A stretch of 64,000 bases of DNA, from assembly GCA_913065125.1 (NCBI GenBank), contig CAJYAG010000001.1:62001-126000 (forward strand), read 5' to 3'. The DNA is from an uncultured Flavobacteriaceae bacterium. GTDB lineage: Bacteria > Bacteroidota > Bacteroidia > Flavobacteriales > Flavobacteriaceae. This document shows positions 8,667 to 16,703 of this stretch, piece by piece (positions within the stretch are counted from its first letter, which is position 1; each line of letters starts with the position of its first letter). Below the pieces are notes generated by a model, which saw only the letters and a list, made by a program, of their open reading frames with translations, was not told where the DNA came from and did no database searches. The translations under genes were made by a program, and so were the position numbers.

Positions 8667-9326
8667 TTAATCAATACTATAATTCTTTTTTAAATAACTG
8701 TTTTTATCAAAAACAAAAGTGTTTTTTGGTAAGTTTTGATTGCTTTTTAACGAAGTAATTGTAAACGTAGTTTTAGAGGAGTTTGCTCCAGTCTGAATTA
8801 ACTTGTAAATATGTTTTGTACTTAATTCAATTCCTAATTCAACTTTAATAATATCAGAATCGCTATCAATTGGAGTTAATACTACAAACTGAATTTCTTT
8901 TCCTTTAATCGTTGCTTTTTTTCCTAATTTAAACGTGTAACCATCTTCATAAAAAGTTAGTAGTTTTGATGGATAAATGAATCCGTCTTCATCACCAAAA
9001 TCGCCATCATTTATAGCAATTTCTTTTTCATCATGATTAATTACATATAGTTTTTTACCGTCAAAAATAAAGCTATTTCCAATGTAATTTAAATTGTATT
9101 TTTCTCCTTCTAAAAAGATGTTTCCTTTCATTGGTGGTTCATCACCTTCTTTAATTCCGGCTGCTTCATTGCTTAAACTCGATGTAAAAGCAATTTCCAT
9201 ATTTGTATAAGAAGTCATGGTGCTAGAAACGTTATCTAACAATTTTTTTGCAGCATCATCTTGAGCAAAATTGCTTGTTGCAATTCCTGTAAAAAGTAAA
9301 AAGAAATATATTGTTATGTTTTTCAT
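8667..9326 (-). CDS. lolA: LolA-like outer-membrane lipoprotein carrier
   Basis: A 219-residue protein with a signal peptide (FFLLFTGIATSNFA-Q), then KLLDNVSSTMTSYTNMEIAFTSSL and a beta-rich body with GNIFLEGEKYNLNYIGNSFIFDGKKLYV, as in LolA/LolB-fold proteins that ferry lipoproteins or other acylated molecules across the periplasm. It sits between ftsK and an LptF/G permease. Length and lack of a lipobox favour the soluble carrier LolA over LolB. Confidence 0.82.
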   Translation of the reverse strand: MKNITIYFFLLFTGIATSNFAQDDAAKKLLDNVSSTMTSYTNMEIAFTSSLSNEAAGIKEGDEPPMKGNIFLEGEKYNLNYIGNSFIFDGKKLYVINHDEKEIAINDGDFGDEDGFIYPSKLLTFYEDGYTFKLGKKATIKGKEIQFVVLTPIDSDSDIIKVELGIELSTKHIYKLIQTGANSSKTTFTITSLKSNQNLPKNTFVFDKNSYLKKNYSID

Positions 9327-9336
9327 AAATTGAATT

Positions 9337-11769
9337 CTAATTTTGTTCGTTTGCTAATAATTGATCTAAAGCAACTAAATCTGGCACTAAAACTTGTCTG
9401 GCTTTACTGCCTTCAAATCCGCCAACAATTCCTGCAGCTTCTAGTTGGTCAATCAATCTACCAGCTCTATTGTATCCTAATTTTAATTTTCGCTGTAATA
9501 ATGATGCAGAACCTTGTTGTGCGGTAACAATTATTTCTGCGGCATCTCTAAATAATTTATCTCTGTCTGCAATGTCTACATCAAGAGCTGTGCCAGCTTC
9601 TTCGCCAACATATTCTGGTAATAAATGCGCTTCTGGATATGCTCTTTGAGAACCAATAAAGTCCGTAATTTTTTCAACTTCTGGAGTGTCGACAAAGGCA
9701 CACTGAATTCTGTTTATTTCGTTTCCTGCGGTGTATAATAAATCTCCACGACCAATTAATTGATCTGCACCACCAGCATCTAAAATAGTTCTAGAATCAA
9801 TTTTTGAGGTTACTCTAAACGCAATTCTTGCTGGGAAATTTGCTTTGATAATTCCTGTAATTACGTTTACAGACGGACGTTGAGTTGCCACAATTAAATG
9901 AATTCCGATGGCACGTGCTAATTGTGCTAAACGAGCAATTGGTGTTTCTACTTCTTTACCAGCAGTCATTATTAAATCAGCAAATTCATCAATTACCAAA
10001 ACAATGTACGGCAAAAATTGATGTCCTTCATTCGGATTTAATTTACGTGCTTTAAACTTTACATTGTATTCTTTTATGTTACGAACCATGGCTGTTTTAA
10101 GCAAGTCGTACCGATTGTCCATTTCTATACACAAAGAATTTAATGTATTAATTACTTTCGTGGTATCGGTAATAATTGCTTCTTCACTGTCTGGTAATTT
10201 CGCTAAATAATGACGTTCAATTTTATTAAATAACGTTAATTCTACTTTCTTCGGATCCACCAAAACAAACTTTACTTCCGCAGGATGTTTCTTGTATAAT
10301 AATGATGTTAAAACAGCATTCAATCCAACAGATTTTCCTTGTCCTGTTGCTCCAGCCATTAATAAGTGCGGCATTTTTGCCAAATCAATGACAAAGGTTT
10401 CGTTAGAAATTGTTTTTCCTAAAGCAATTGGTAATTCCATTGGAGATTCTTGAAATTTCTTGGAAGAAATAACAGAATGCATCGAAACAATGGTTGCTTT
10501 TTTATTGGGAACCTCAATTCCGATAGTTCCTTTTCCTGGAATAGGGGCGATGATACGAATTCCTAATGCCGATAAAGACAAGGCAATATCGTCTTCTAAA
10601 TTTTTAATTTTTGAAATACGAACACCTGCTTCCGGAACAATTTCATACAACGTAATTGTTGGTCCAACGGTTGCTTTAATTTTTGCAATTCCGATTTTAT
10701 AATTTTTTAGGGTTTCTAGAATTCTATTTTTATTTGCCTCCAATTCTTCTGGATCAATAGAAATGCTTTCGTTGTATTGTTTTAATAAGTTAAATGTTGG
10801 GAATTTATAATTTCCTAGCTCTAATGTTGGATCAAATTCTCCAAAATCTTTTACTAATTTTTCTGATAAATTTTCAGTAGAATGTTCTTCTTCTTCAATT
10901 TTATCGATATCTATTTGAACTTCTTTTTCTGTAACTTTTTCTTCCTCCTTGGGTTCGTTTTGCAGAGCTACATCCAATAAACCATCGTCATTTTCTTCTT
11001 TATCATTTGAGGTGTTTACATCAGAAAAACGACTGATTGTAGGTTGTAAATTGGTTACAGATTTTTCGAATTCAGATTTCTTTTCGATTGTGTTTTCTAA
11101 TTCAAACTCGTTTTCAATAACAGGTTCTTCAATCGGTTTGTTAATGGTATCTTCTTCTGTTTTTTCTTTCTTCTTTGATCTAAATTTAGATAAAACACTT
11201 TCTGGAGTTACTTTAAAACGGATAACGATATAGGTTAAGAATAAAAAACCTAACACAATTATCAATCCAGTTTTCCCTAGAAATGTTTGTAAATATTCGT
11301 TGATTTCTACACCGATGATTCCGGCTAAAACAACAAATTTATCTGAAACAAATCCTAAGGTAATTGAAAACCAAAGCATAATTAGTAAACCTATATTCCA
11401 AGTTTTAACAACTCTTCTAAAAGGCATTTTAAACAACCAATACAAACCACTTACAAAAAGTAATATCGGAATGATAAACGCTGCAATTCCGAATCCGTCA
11501 TAAATAAAAAAATGACTTAAGTTAGCACCAACTTTACCTAAAAGGTTTTTTGTTTCAACCGTTTTATCAGCAAATTGATTTAGTGTACTTTGGTCTGCTT
11601 GCCAAGAAAAGAAAAATGAGAAAAAAGCAATGATTAAAAAGAGCGCAAACAATGCTAAAAACAATCCAAAAACAGTGTGAGTTTGTCTATTGTTAAAAAA
11701 CGCTTTTGTTTTTTGAAACCTAGGTTTTCTCGCTGTTTTTTGCTTTGTTGTTTTTGCTTTTTTAGCCAT
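9337..11769 (-). CDS. ftsK: DNA translocase FtsK/SpoIIIE
   Basis: An 810-residue protein. A basic N-terminus is followed by about four membrane helices (35-55, 92-112, 125-150, 168-184), an acidic linker (about 205-310), then the motor: Walker A GATGQGKS at 473-480, Walker B VLVIDEFADL near 595, and a C-terminal winged-helix gamma domain (about 745-810, AGRLIDQLEAAGIV) that reads polar KOPS-type sequences. FtsK pumps chromosome dimers through the septum and activates XerCD. The linker is short compared with E. coli FtsK, as usual in this phylum. lolA follows 10 bp after its stop. Confidence 0.96.
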   Translation of the reverse strand: MAKKAKTTKQKTARKPRFQKTKAFFNNRQTHTVFGLFLALFALFLIIAFFSFFFSWQADQSTLNQFADKTVETKNLLGKVGANLSHFFIYDGFGIAAFIIPILLFVSGLYWLFKMPFRRVVKTWNIGLLIMLWFSITLGFVSDKFVVLAGIIGVEINEYLQTFLGKTGLIIVLGFLFLTYIVIRFKVTPESVLSKFRSKKKEKTEEDTINKPIEEPVIENEFELENTIEKKSEFEKSVTNLQPTISRFSDVNTSNDKEENDDGLLDVALQNEPKEEEKVTEKEVQIDIDKIEEEEHSTENLSEKLVKDFGEFDPTLELGNYKFPTFNLLKQYNESISIDPEELEANKNRILETLKNYKIGIAKIKATVGPTITLYEIVPEAGVRISKIKNLEDDIALSLSALGIRIIAPIPGKGTIGIEVPNKKATIVSMHSVISSKKFQESPMELPIALGKTISNETFVIDLAKMPHLLMAGATGQGKSVGLNAVLTSLLYKKHPAEVKFVLVDPKKVELTLFNKIERHYLAKLPDSEEAIITDTTKVINTLNSLCIEMDNRYDLLKTAMVRNIKEYNVKFKARKLNPNEGHQFLPYIVLVIDEFADLIMTAGKEVETPIARLAQLARAIGIHLIVATQRPSVNVITGIIKANFPARIAFRVTSKIDSRTILDAGGADQLIGRGDLLYTAGNEINRIQCAFVDTPEVEKITDFIGSQRAYPEAHLLPEYVGEEAGTALDVDIADRDKLFRDAAEIIVTAQQGSASLLQRKLKLGYNRAGRLIDQLEAAGIVGGFEGSKARQVLVPDLVALDQLLANEQN

Positions 11770-11811
11770 TAATTATCTGTAGATTGTAAAAGTGTAAATA
11801 TAAGTATTTGC

Positions 11812-12192
11812 TTAGAATAACTCTAGTATTTTAGGAACGTATATAATTCCGACAACTATTAGCGCAAATATGGCTGCAAAACTGGGCGCTCCGGCAGCAA
11901 TATCTTTAATAAAACCTATTTTTTTATGAAACTCTGGGTGCACAAAATCAGCCATTTTTTCTACTGCAGTATTACATGCTTCTGCAACTAAAACTAAAGC
12001 GACTACAATTAATTGTAACATCCATTCTGTTGCAGAAATATCAAAATAAAAACCAATAACACATGAAATAACTCCAAGAGAAAATTGTGCTTTAATACTA
12101 TCTTCAGTAGTTAATAATAACCACATTCCTTTTAAGGCAAACTTCATACTTCGTAGCCTTCCTTTAAAAAAACCATCGTTTGGATTTTTCAT
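11812..12192 (-). CDS. dgkA: Diacylglycerol kinase / undecaprenol kinase family (DgkA)
   Basis: A 126-residue membrane protein with three hydrophobic helices. The family signature is visible in VAEACNTAVEKMADFVHPE followed by KIGFIKDIAAGA, matching the active-site Glu, Asn and Asp region of the small integral-membrane lipid kinases. It phosphorylates diacylglycerol or undecaprenol. It starts 2 bp after the tpx stop, so the two are probably co-transcribed. Which lipid is used cannot be decided from sequence. Confidence 0.87.
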   Translation of the reverse strand: MKNPNDGFFKGRLRSMKFALKGMWLLLTTEDSIKAQFSLGVISCVIGFYFDISATEWMLQLIVVALVLVAEACNTAVEKMADFVHPEFHKKIGFIKDIAAGAPSFAAIFALIVVGIIYVPKILELF

Positions 12193-12194
12193 TT

Positions 12195-12692
12195 TTAAAG
12201 TGCTTTTAATGCTGCTTCATAATTAGGTTCGTCAACAATTTCTGGAACTTGTTCTGTATACACTACATTTCCGCTTTCATTAACAATAACAATTGCTCTA
12301 GAGTGTAAGTTCGCTAAAGGACCGTCAGTTAGTTCTAATTGATAGTCTTTTCCGAATTTTCCAGTTGCAAAATCTGATAACATTATTACATTTTCGATGC
12401 CTTCTGCACCACAGAAACGTGCTTGTGCAAATGGTAAGTCTCTAGAAATACAAGCAACAACCGTGTTTTCTAAACTAGCTGCTTTTTTATTGAATTCTCT
12501 AACAGATGCAGCACAGGTTCCTGTATCTATACTCGGAAAAATATTTAAAATTACTTTTTTGCCAGAAAAATCTGACAAGTTTTTAGTAGCTAAATCTACT
12601 GTTGTTAAACTAAAATTTGGAGCTTTGGTTCCTGCTTTTGGTAAATCTCCGATGGTGTTTATTTTATTTCCTTTTAAGGTAATTAAAGCCAT
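12195..12692 (-). CDS. tpx: Thiol peroxidase, Tpx-type peroxiredoxin
   Basis: A 165-residue protein with the atypical two-cysteine peroxiredoxin pattern: peroxidatic Cys60 in PSIDTGTC and resolving Cys94 in QARFCG, together with SRDLPFA between them. It reduces hydrogen peroxide and alkyl peroxides using thioredoxin in the cytoplasm. Length is exactly that of the family. It precedes dgkA with a 2-bp gap. Confidence 0.95.
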   Translation of the reverse strand: MALITLKGNKINTIGDLPKAGTKAPNFSLTTVDLATKNLSDFSGKKVILNIFPSIDTGTCAASVREFNKKAASLENTVVACISRDLPFAQARFCGAEGIENVIMLSDFATGKFGKDYQLELTDGPLANLHSRAIVIVNESGNVVYTEQVPEIVDEPNYEAALKAL

Positions 12693-12812
12693 AATAAATT
12701 GATTTTTGAATCTTCAAAAATACATTTTTTTAGCGAATAAATTGTCTTGAGAATTTGTAAATAATTGCTAAAATTATGAATATCTTCGCAGCTTGAAAAC
12801 TATTTTCCTAGC

Positions 12813-14192
12813 GTGAATTTATCATTATACACATCAGAATTTAAATACAATTGGAAACTTGCAGCGCCTGTAATGTTAGGAATGTTGGGGCACACTTTTG
12901 TAAGTTTTGTAGATAATATAATGGTTGGGCAATTAGGAACGGCCGAATTAGCAGCGGTTTCTTTAGGAAACAGCTTTATGTTTATTGCGATGTCTTTAGG
13001 AATTGGTTTTTCTACTGCAATTACACCTTTGATTGCAGAAGCAGACTCGGCAAATAATTTTGACAAAGCAAAATCTACTTTTAAACACGGCTTATTTTTA
13101 TGTTCTGCATTAGGTGTTGCTTTGTTCTTATTGGTGTTCTTTGCAAAGCCATTAATGTATTTGATGAAACAACCAACAGAAGTGGTTGAGTTGGCAATTC
13201 CGTATTTAGATTTAGTTGCTTTTTCGTTAATTCCGTTAGTTATTTTTCAGGCTTTAAAACAATTTAGTGACGGAATGTCAATGACAAAATATCCAATGTA
13301 TGCTACTTTAATTGCCAATATTTTAAATGTTGTATTAAACTATTTGTTGATTTTTGGAAAGTTTGGTTTTCCAGAAATGGGAATGGTTGGTGCAGCCTAC
13401 GGAACCTTACTTTCTCGTGTTGTTATGGTTGTTTATTTATGGTGGTTGTTGGCGCATAAAGAACGTTCAAAACGTTTGGTAACCAACATTAAATTCTTCG
13501 TGTTAGACAAATTAATGATTAAAAAACTAATTAGTTTGGGAACGCCAAGTGCCATGCAAATGTTTTTTGAAGTAGCAATTTTTACAGCAGCAATTTGGTT
13601 GAGTGGTTTGTTGGGGAAGAATCCGCAAGCTGCAAATCAAATAGCTTTAAACTTATCTTCTATGACCTTTATGGTTGCCATGGGATTAAGTGTTGCATCG
13701 ATGATTAGAGTTGGAAATCAAAAAGGGTTACACAATTATAAAGAACTAAGAAGAATCGCATTTTCTATCTTTTTAATGGCAATATTATTATCAGTTCTCT
13801 TTGCAATCATCTTCTTTTTATTCCATCAATATTTACCAAGAATTTATGTAGATTTTGATGATCCAGCTAATTTTGTTGACAATATGGAAGTTGTTTCTAT
13901 TGCATCGCAATTATTAATTGCTGCGGCAATTTTTCAAATTTCAGACGGAATTCAAGTGGTGGTTTTAGGTGCTTTACGTGGTTTACAAGATGTAAAGATT
14001 CCTACAATTATTACCTTTATTTCGTATTGGTTGATTGGGTTTCCGGTGAGTTTTTATTTCGGAAAAGAAGAGCAATTAGGAAGTTTCGGAATTTGGCTCG
14101 GTTTATTAGCAGGATTATCAACCGCAGCCGTTTTATTATATATTCGTTTTAATTATTTAACTTTAAAACTCATTAGAGAGAAAGAAAATTAG
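12813..14192 (+). CDS. MATE-family multidrug/sodium antiporter
   Basis: A 459-residue membrane protein with about 12 hydrophobic helices. The opening (FKYNWKLAAPVMLGMLGHTFVSFVDNIMVGQLG, given here as key motifs WKLAAPVM and DNIMVGQLG) and the repeat in the second half (LSSMTFMVAMGLSVASMIRVGNQ) are hallmarks of the NorM branch. It exports cationic drugs using Na+ or H+. The start is a GTG at 12813; no ATG lies at a sensible place. The TAnnTTTG-like TATCTTCG at 12781 could be its promoter. Confidence 0.93.
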   Translation: MNLSLYTSEFKYNWKLAAPVMLGMLGHTFVSFVDNIMVGQLGTAELAAVSLGNSFMFIAMSLGIGFSTAITPLIAEADSANNFDKAKSTFKHGLFLCSALGVALFLLVFFAKPLMYLMKQPTEVVELAIPYLDLVAFSLIPLVIFQALKQFSDGMSMTKYPMYATLIANILNVVLNYLLIFGKFGFPEMGMVGAAYGTLLSRVVMVVYLWWLLAHKERSKRLVTNIKFFVLDKLMIKKLISLGTPSAMQMFFEVAIFTAAIWLSGLLGKNPQAANQIALNLSSMTFMVAMGLSVASMIRVGNQKGLHNYKELRRIAFSIFLMAILLSVLFAIIFFLFHQYLPRIYVDFDDPANFVDNMEVVSIASQLLIAAAIFQISDGIQVVVLGALRGLQDVKIPTIITFISYWLIGFPVSFYFGKEEQLGSFGIWLGLLAGLSTAAVLLYIRFNYLTLKLIREKEN

Positions 14193-14193
14193 T

Positions 14194-14296
14194 GCCTCTT
14201 CGAGCGCAATCGAGAGGTTTTAGGTTCGTAGTTATCGATACAATTTTCTTATTCTCGACTCCGCTCGAATTGACAGAAAATCACTCGAACCGACAG
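14194..14296. repeat. Two copies of a dispersed CTCGA-rich repeat
   Basis: TTCGAGCGCAATCGAGAGG (14199-14217) and TTCTCGACTCCGCTCGAAT (14252-14270) followed by TGACAG are opposite-facing versions of the same motif, with a third fragment ACTCGAACCGACAG at 14283-14296. Related copies occur at 18930-18993 and 47383-47435. They fill the gap between the MATE gene and the next small gene. Confidence 0.65.
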
Positions 14297-14322
14297 TACA
14301 ACATAAAAGAAAAAAAGAAAAC

Positions 14323-14547
14323 ATGGATTTACCAAAATTTTTATTAGCAGACAACAGCAATTTTCCGGATGATATTTTTGTATTACACACAGAATATCCT
14401 CGTTTTTTAATCAACTTAAAAGACGATGATGTAGAATGGTTTGAAGATTTGTCTGGAGAAAATGAAGAAGATATTGCTACAGAATTGGCAGATTTAATGG
14501 ATAAAGCTGGCGAATTTTACGATACTGAAATGAAGCAATTTGAGTAA
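14323..14547 (+). CDS. Small acidic conserved protein, function unknown
   Basis: A 74-residue, strongly acidic, cysteine-free cytoplasmic protein (MDLPKFLLADNSNFPDDIFV...). It looks like a real gene: an A-rich stretch precedes the ATG, it ends against a bidirectional terminator, and the composition (DDDVEWFEDLSGENEED) is not that of a chance frame. No domain was recognised. Similar short proteins appear, from memory, to be common in Flavobacteriia. Confidence 0.7.
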   Translation: MDLPKFLLADNSNFPDDIFVLHTEYPRFLINLKDDDVEWFEDLSGENEEDIATELADLMDKAGEFYDTEMKQFE

Positions 14548-14588
14548 TTTAATTTGGTGGACTTTTAAGAAAGTCCACCAAATTAAAT
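14547..14588. terminator. Bidirectional terminator between convergent genes
   Basis: Perfect 18-bp inverted repeat (14547-14564 with 14571-14588, core TTTGGTGGACTT) with a 6-base loop, lying exactly between the stop at 14547 (+) and the stop at 14591 (-). Confidence 0.9.
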
Positions 14589-14590
14589 GT

Positions 14591-15037
14591 TTAAGCCATT
14601 ACAGCTGCTTTCTTTGATTTTCTGTAAATAAAAGAATTGAAAATATTTCTTTTTCCGAAGTTATTCATAGATTTTGCATTTACAAATTTCCCAAAAAGAA
14701 TACGACTCACACCAAAGTATTCGTAAGTATTTCCATCTGTAAAAGTAACTTCTAACAACATGCTTTTATGATGCCAATCTGCTACTTGAAATTCTGTAAT
14801 TGTAGTTTTATAATCTTCTAAATTTGCTGCTTTCGTTTCTGGAGCAATGCTCACTAAAAAATGATACCCATCAATAATTTTAGTACTTTCTATTTCTGCA
14901 ATTTCTTTTTTGTCTTCTTCTAAAAATTTATCAGGATGCCATTGTTTTACCAAACCTCTGTAGGTGGTTTTTAGCTCCTTTAAATCGATAGCTCCTTCAA
15001 CATTAAATAACTTTTTATATTGGCTGATACGTTTCAT
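14591..15037 (-). CDS. J-domain protein with C-terminal KTSC domain
   Basis: A 148-residue protein, taken from the ATG at 15037 (MKRISQYKKLFNV), which is where the J-domain begins; an ATG 36 bp upstream is also possible. The N-terminal third carries the HPD motif (QWHPDKF) that stimulates DnaK ATPase. The C-terminal part (LEVTFTDGNTYEYFGV...FVNAKSMNNFGKRNIF) matches KTSC-type domains. There is no zinc-finger or client-binding region, so this is a specialised type III J-protein, probably recruiting DnaK to one target. Client unknown. Confidence 0.78.
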   Translation of the reverse strand: MKRISQYKKLFNVEGAIDLKELKTTYRGLVKQWHPDKFLEEDKKEIAEIESTKIIDGYHFLVSIAPETKAANLEDYKTTITEFQVADWHHKSMLLEVTFTDGNTYEYFGVSRILFGKFVNAKSMNNFGKRNIFNSFIYRKSKKAAVMA

Positions 15038-15143
15038 TCTTGTGTTTTCAAATTGGAGTGCAAAAGTACTCACATTTAATGGATTAAAAGCGAATTATTC
15101 TGCCTTTTTTACCTACTCATTTTTTTAGATAAAATAATGATTT

Positions 15144-16649
15144 TTAAGTAGGTATTTCTTCTTTAGGATTGTTTTTAGGCGGATATATTTTAGAAACGAC
15201 ATATCCAACAATCATAGCCAACGCAAAAGAAGGTGCCAGCACATCTAATTCTACAAAATAAGCACCAACACTTTCAAGATTTGAAATCACAAACTTGAAT
15301 AGTATTACTGATAAAAATCCAGTTATCATTGATGCAATTGCTCCTTTTTCTGAATAGCCTTTCCAGAAAAGAGAGAGAATAATTACAGGACAAAAAGTAG
15401 CTGCAATTCCAGACCAACCAAAAATCATGATCCAAAAAATCTGTCTGTCAGGATACAAATTGTATAAGAGAATTGCAATTCCAAGTGCAACTAACGCCAT
15501 AGCAACAGTAACCATTCTCGAAAACTTTGTTAAGTCTTCATCTTTTAAGTCTGGTCTAAATATTTTTTGATAAAAATCACGTGTAATCGCACTTGAAGCA
15601 AGAATCAACAAAGAATCTATTGTTGACATAATTGCGGAAAGTACAATTGCTATAAAAATGGCAACGAGAATTGTTGGTAAAAATTCGTTTGTAATCATGC
15701 TTAACACATCTTCACCACCGTTTCCTAATATTGCTTCTGGATCTTGACCTTCAGAGGTAAAATAAATTCGAGCTAATATTCCAATGGTTACAGCCGCAGC
15801 ATCTGTCAACAAGGTAAAAAGTAGTGCAATCCATTTTCCTTTGTCTATTTCTTTTACGCTATCAATTGACATAAAACGAACATAGACCTGTGGAGATCCT
15901 AAGAAACCTAATCCTATCATTGAAAACCCAAGAATGGTAAAAAGGTTCATTAACCAATCGTCGCTTCTTCCCATTATTTGTGTTAATGTTGGATCAATTG
16001 CGTTCAATCCAACTGTAATTCCTGCTCCGTGATCCATAGAAAACCAAACAACAATTGGCAATAAAACCAATCCGAAGAACATTAAAATTCCTTGAAACAT
16101 ATCTGACCAAACAGCAGCAACGAATCCACCAACAAAAATATAAATTAGAACAATACAAAAACCAATAAGTGCACCAATTCGATAATCAATATCAAGCATC
16201 GATTCGAAAGCAATTCCGGTTACATCCATTTGTGAAGCCACATAAATAACAACAAAAACAACCAATACCGAAGCTGAAATTATTCGTAATGTATTTGTGG
16301 ATGATTTAAAATGACTTTGTAAATAATCTGGAATTGTAATTGCTTTAAACTTATCGGATCTTATTTTAAAGCGTTTTGCCATAAACTGCCAAGAAATAAA
16401 AACACCGAGTAATTCTCCTAGTACAACCCAATAACCAGAATAACCTGCCATTGCGCCCATTCCTGTTAAACCGATTAATAGCCAACCAGATTCTCCTGTT
16501 GCTCTTGCAGAAAAAGCAACCGCCCAAAAGCCCATTTTTTTTCCGCCTACATAATAATCGCTCATGCTTTTGACTCTCCGAGAAGCTAAAATTCCGATAA
16601 AAAATAAAATTGAAACGTAAATTGCTAAGATGATAAGTTTTGTAACCAT
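15144..16649 (-). CDS. Sodium:solute symporter (SSS family, proline-permease-like)
   Basis: A 501-residue protein with about 13 hydrophobic helices. The N-terminal motif SDYYVGGKKMGFWAVAFS and SATGESGWLLIGLTG-like segment (ARATGESGW) are those of PutP-type sodium/proline symporters, and the TM8 region (AIVLSAIMSTIDSLLI) supplies the sodium-site serine and threonine residues. Proline is the best guess for substrate, but no proline catabolic gene is adjacent. It follows mutS2 on the same strand after about 54 bp. Confidence 0.87.
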   Translation of the reverse strand: MVTKLIILAIYVSILFFIGILASRRVKSMSDYYVGGKKMGFWAVAFSARATGESGWLLIGLTGMGAMAGYSGYWVVLGELLGVFISWQFMAKRFKIRSDKFKAITIPDYLQSHFKSSTNTLRIISASVLVVFVVIYVASQMDVTGIAFESMLDIDYRIGALIGFCIVLIYIFVGGFVAAVWSDMFQGILMFFGLVLLPIVVWFSMDHGAGITVGLNAIDPTLTQIMGRSDDWLMNLFTILGFSMIGLGFLGSPQVYVRFMSIDSVKEIDKGKWIALLFTLLTDAAAVTIGILARIYFTSEGQDPEAILGNGGEDVLSMITNEFLPTILVAIFIAIVLSAIMSTIDSLLILASSAITRDFYQKIFRPDLKDEDLTKFSRMVTVAMALVALGIAILLYNLYPDRQIFWIMIFGWSGIAATFCPVIILSLFWKGYSEKGAIASMITGFLSVILFKFVISNLESVGAYFVELDVLAPSFALAMIVGYVVSKIYPPKNNPKEEIPT

Positions 16650-16703
16650 TGAGTTTTTTTTAATTAACTCGTTGAAGGTACTCTTTTTCCAATAGAAGGT
16701 AGA

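Noticed and set aside
10949..11233. 94-residue plus-strand frame inside ftsK
   Set aside because: It is opposite the acidic linker of FtsK and has serine/phenylalanine-rich content from GAA/TTC complement; no start signal.
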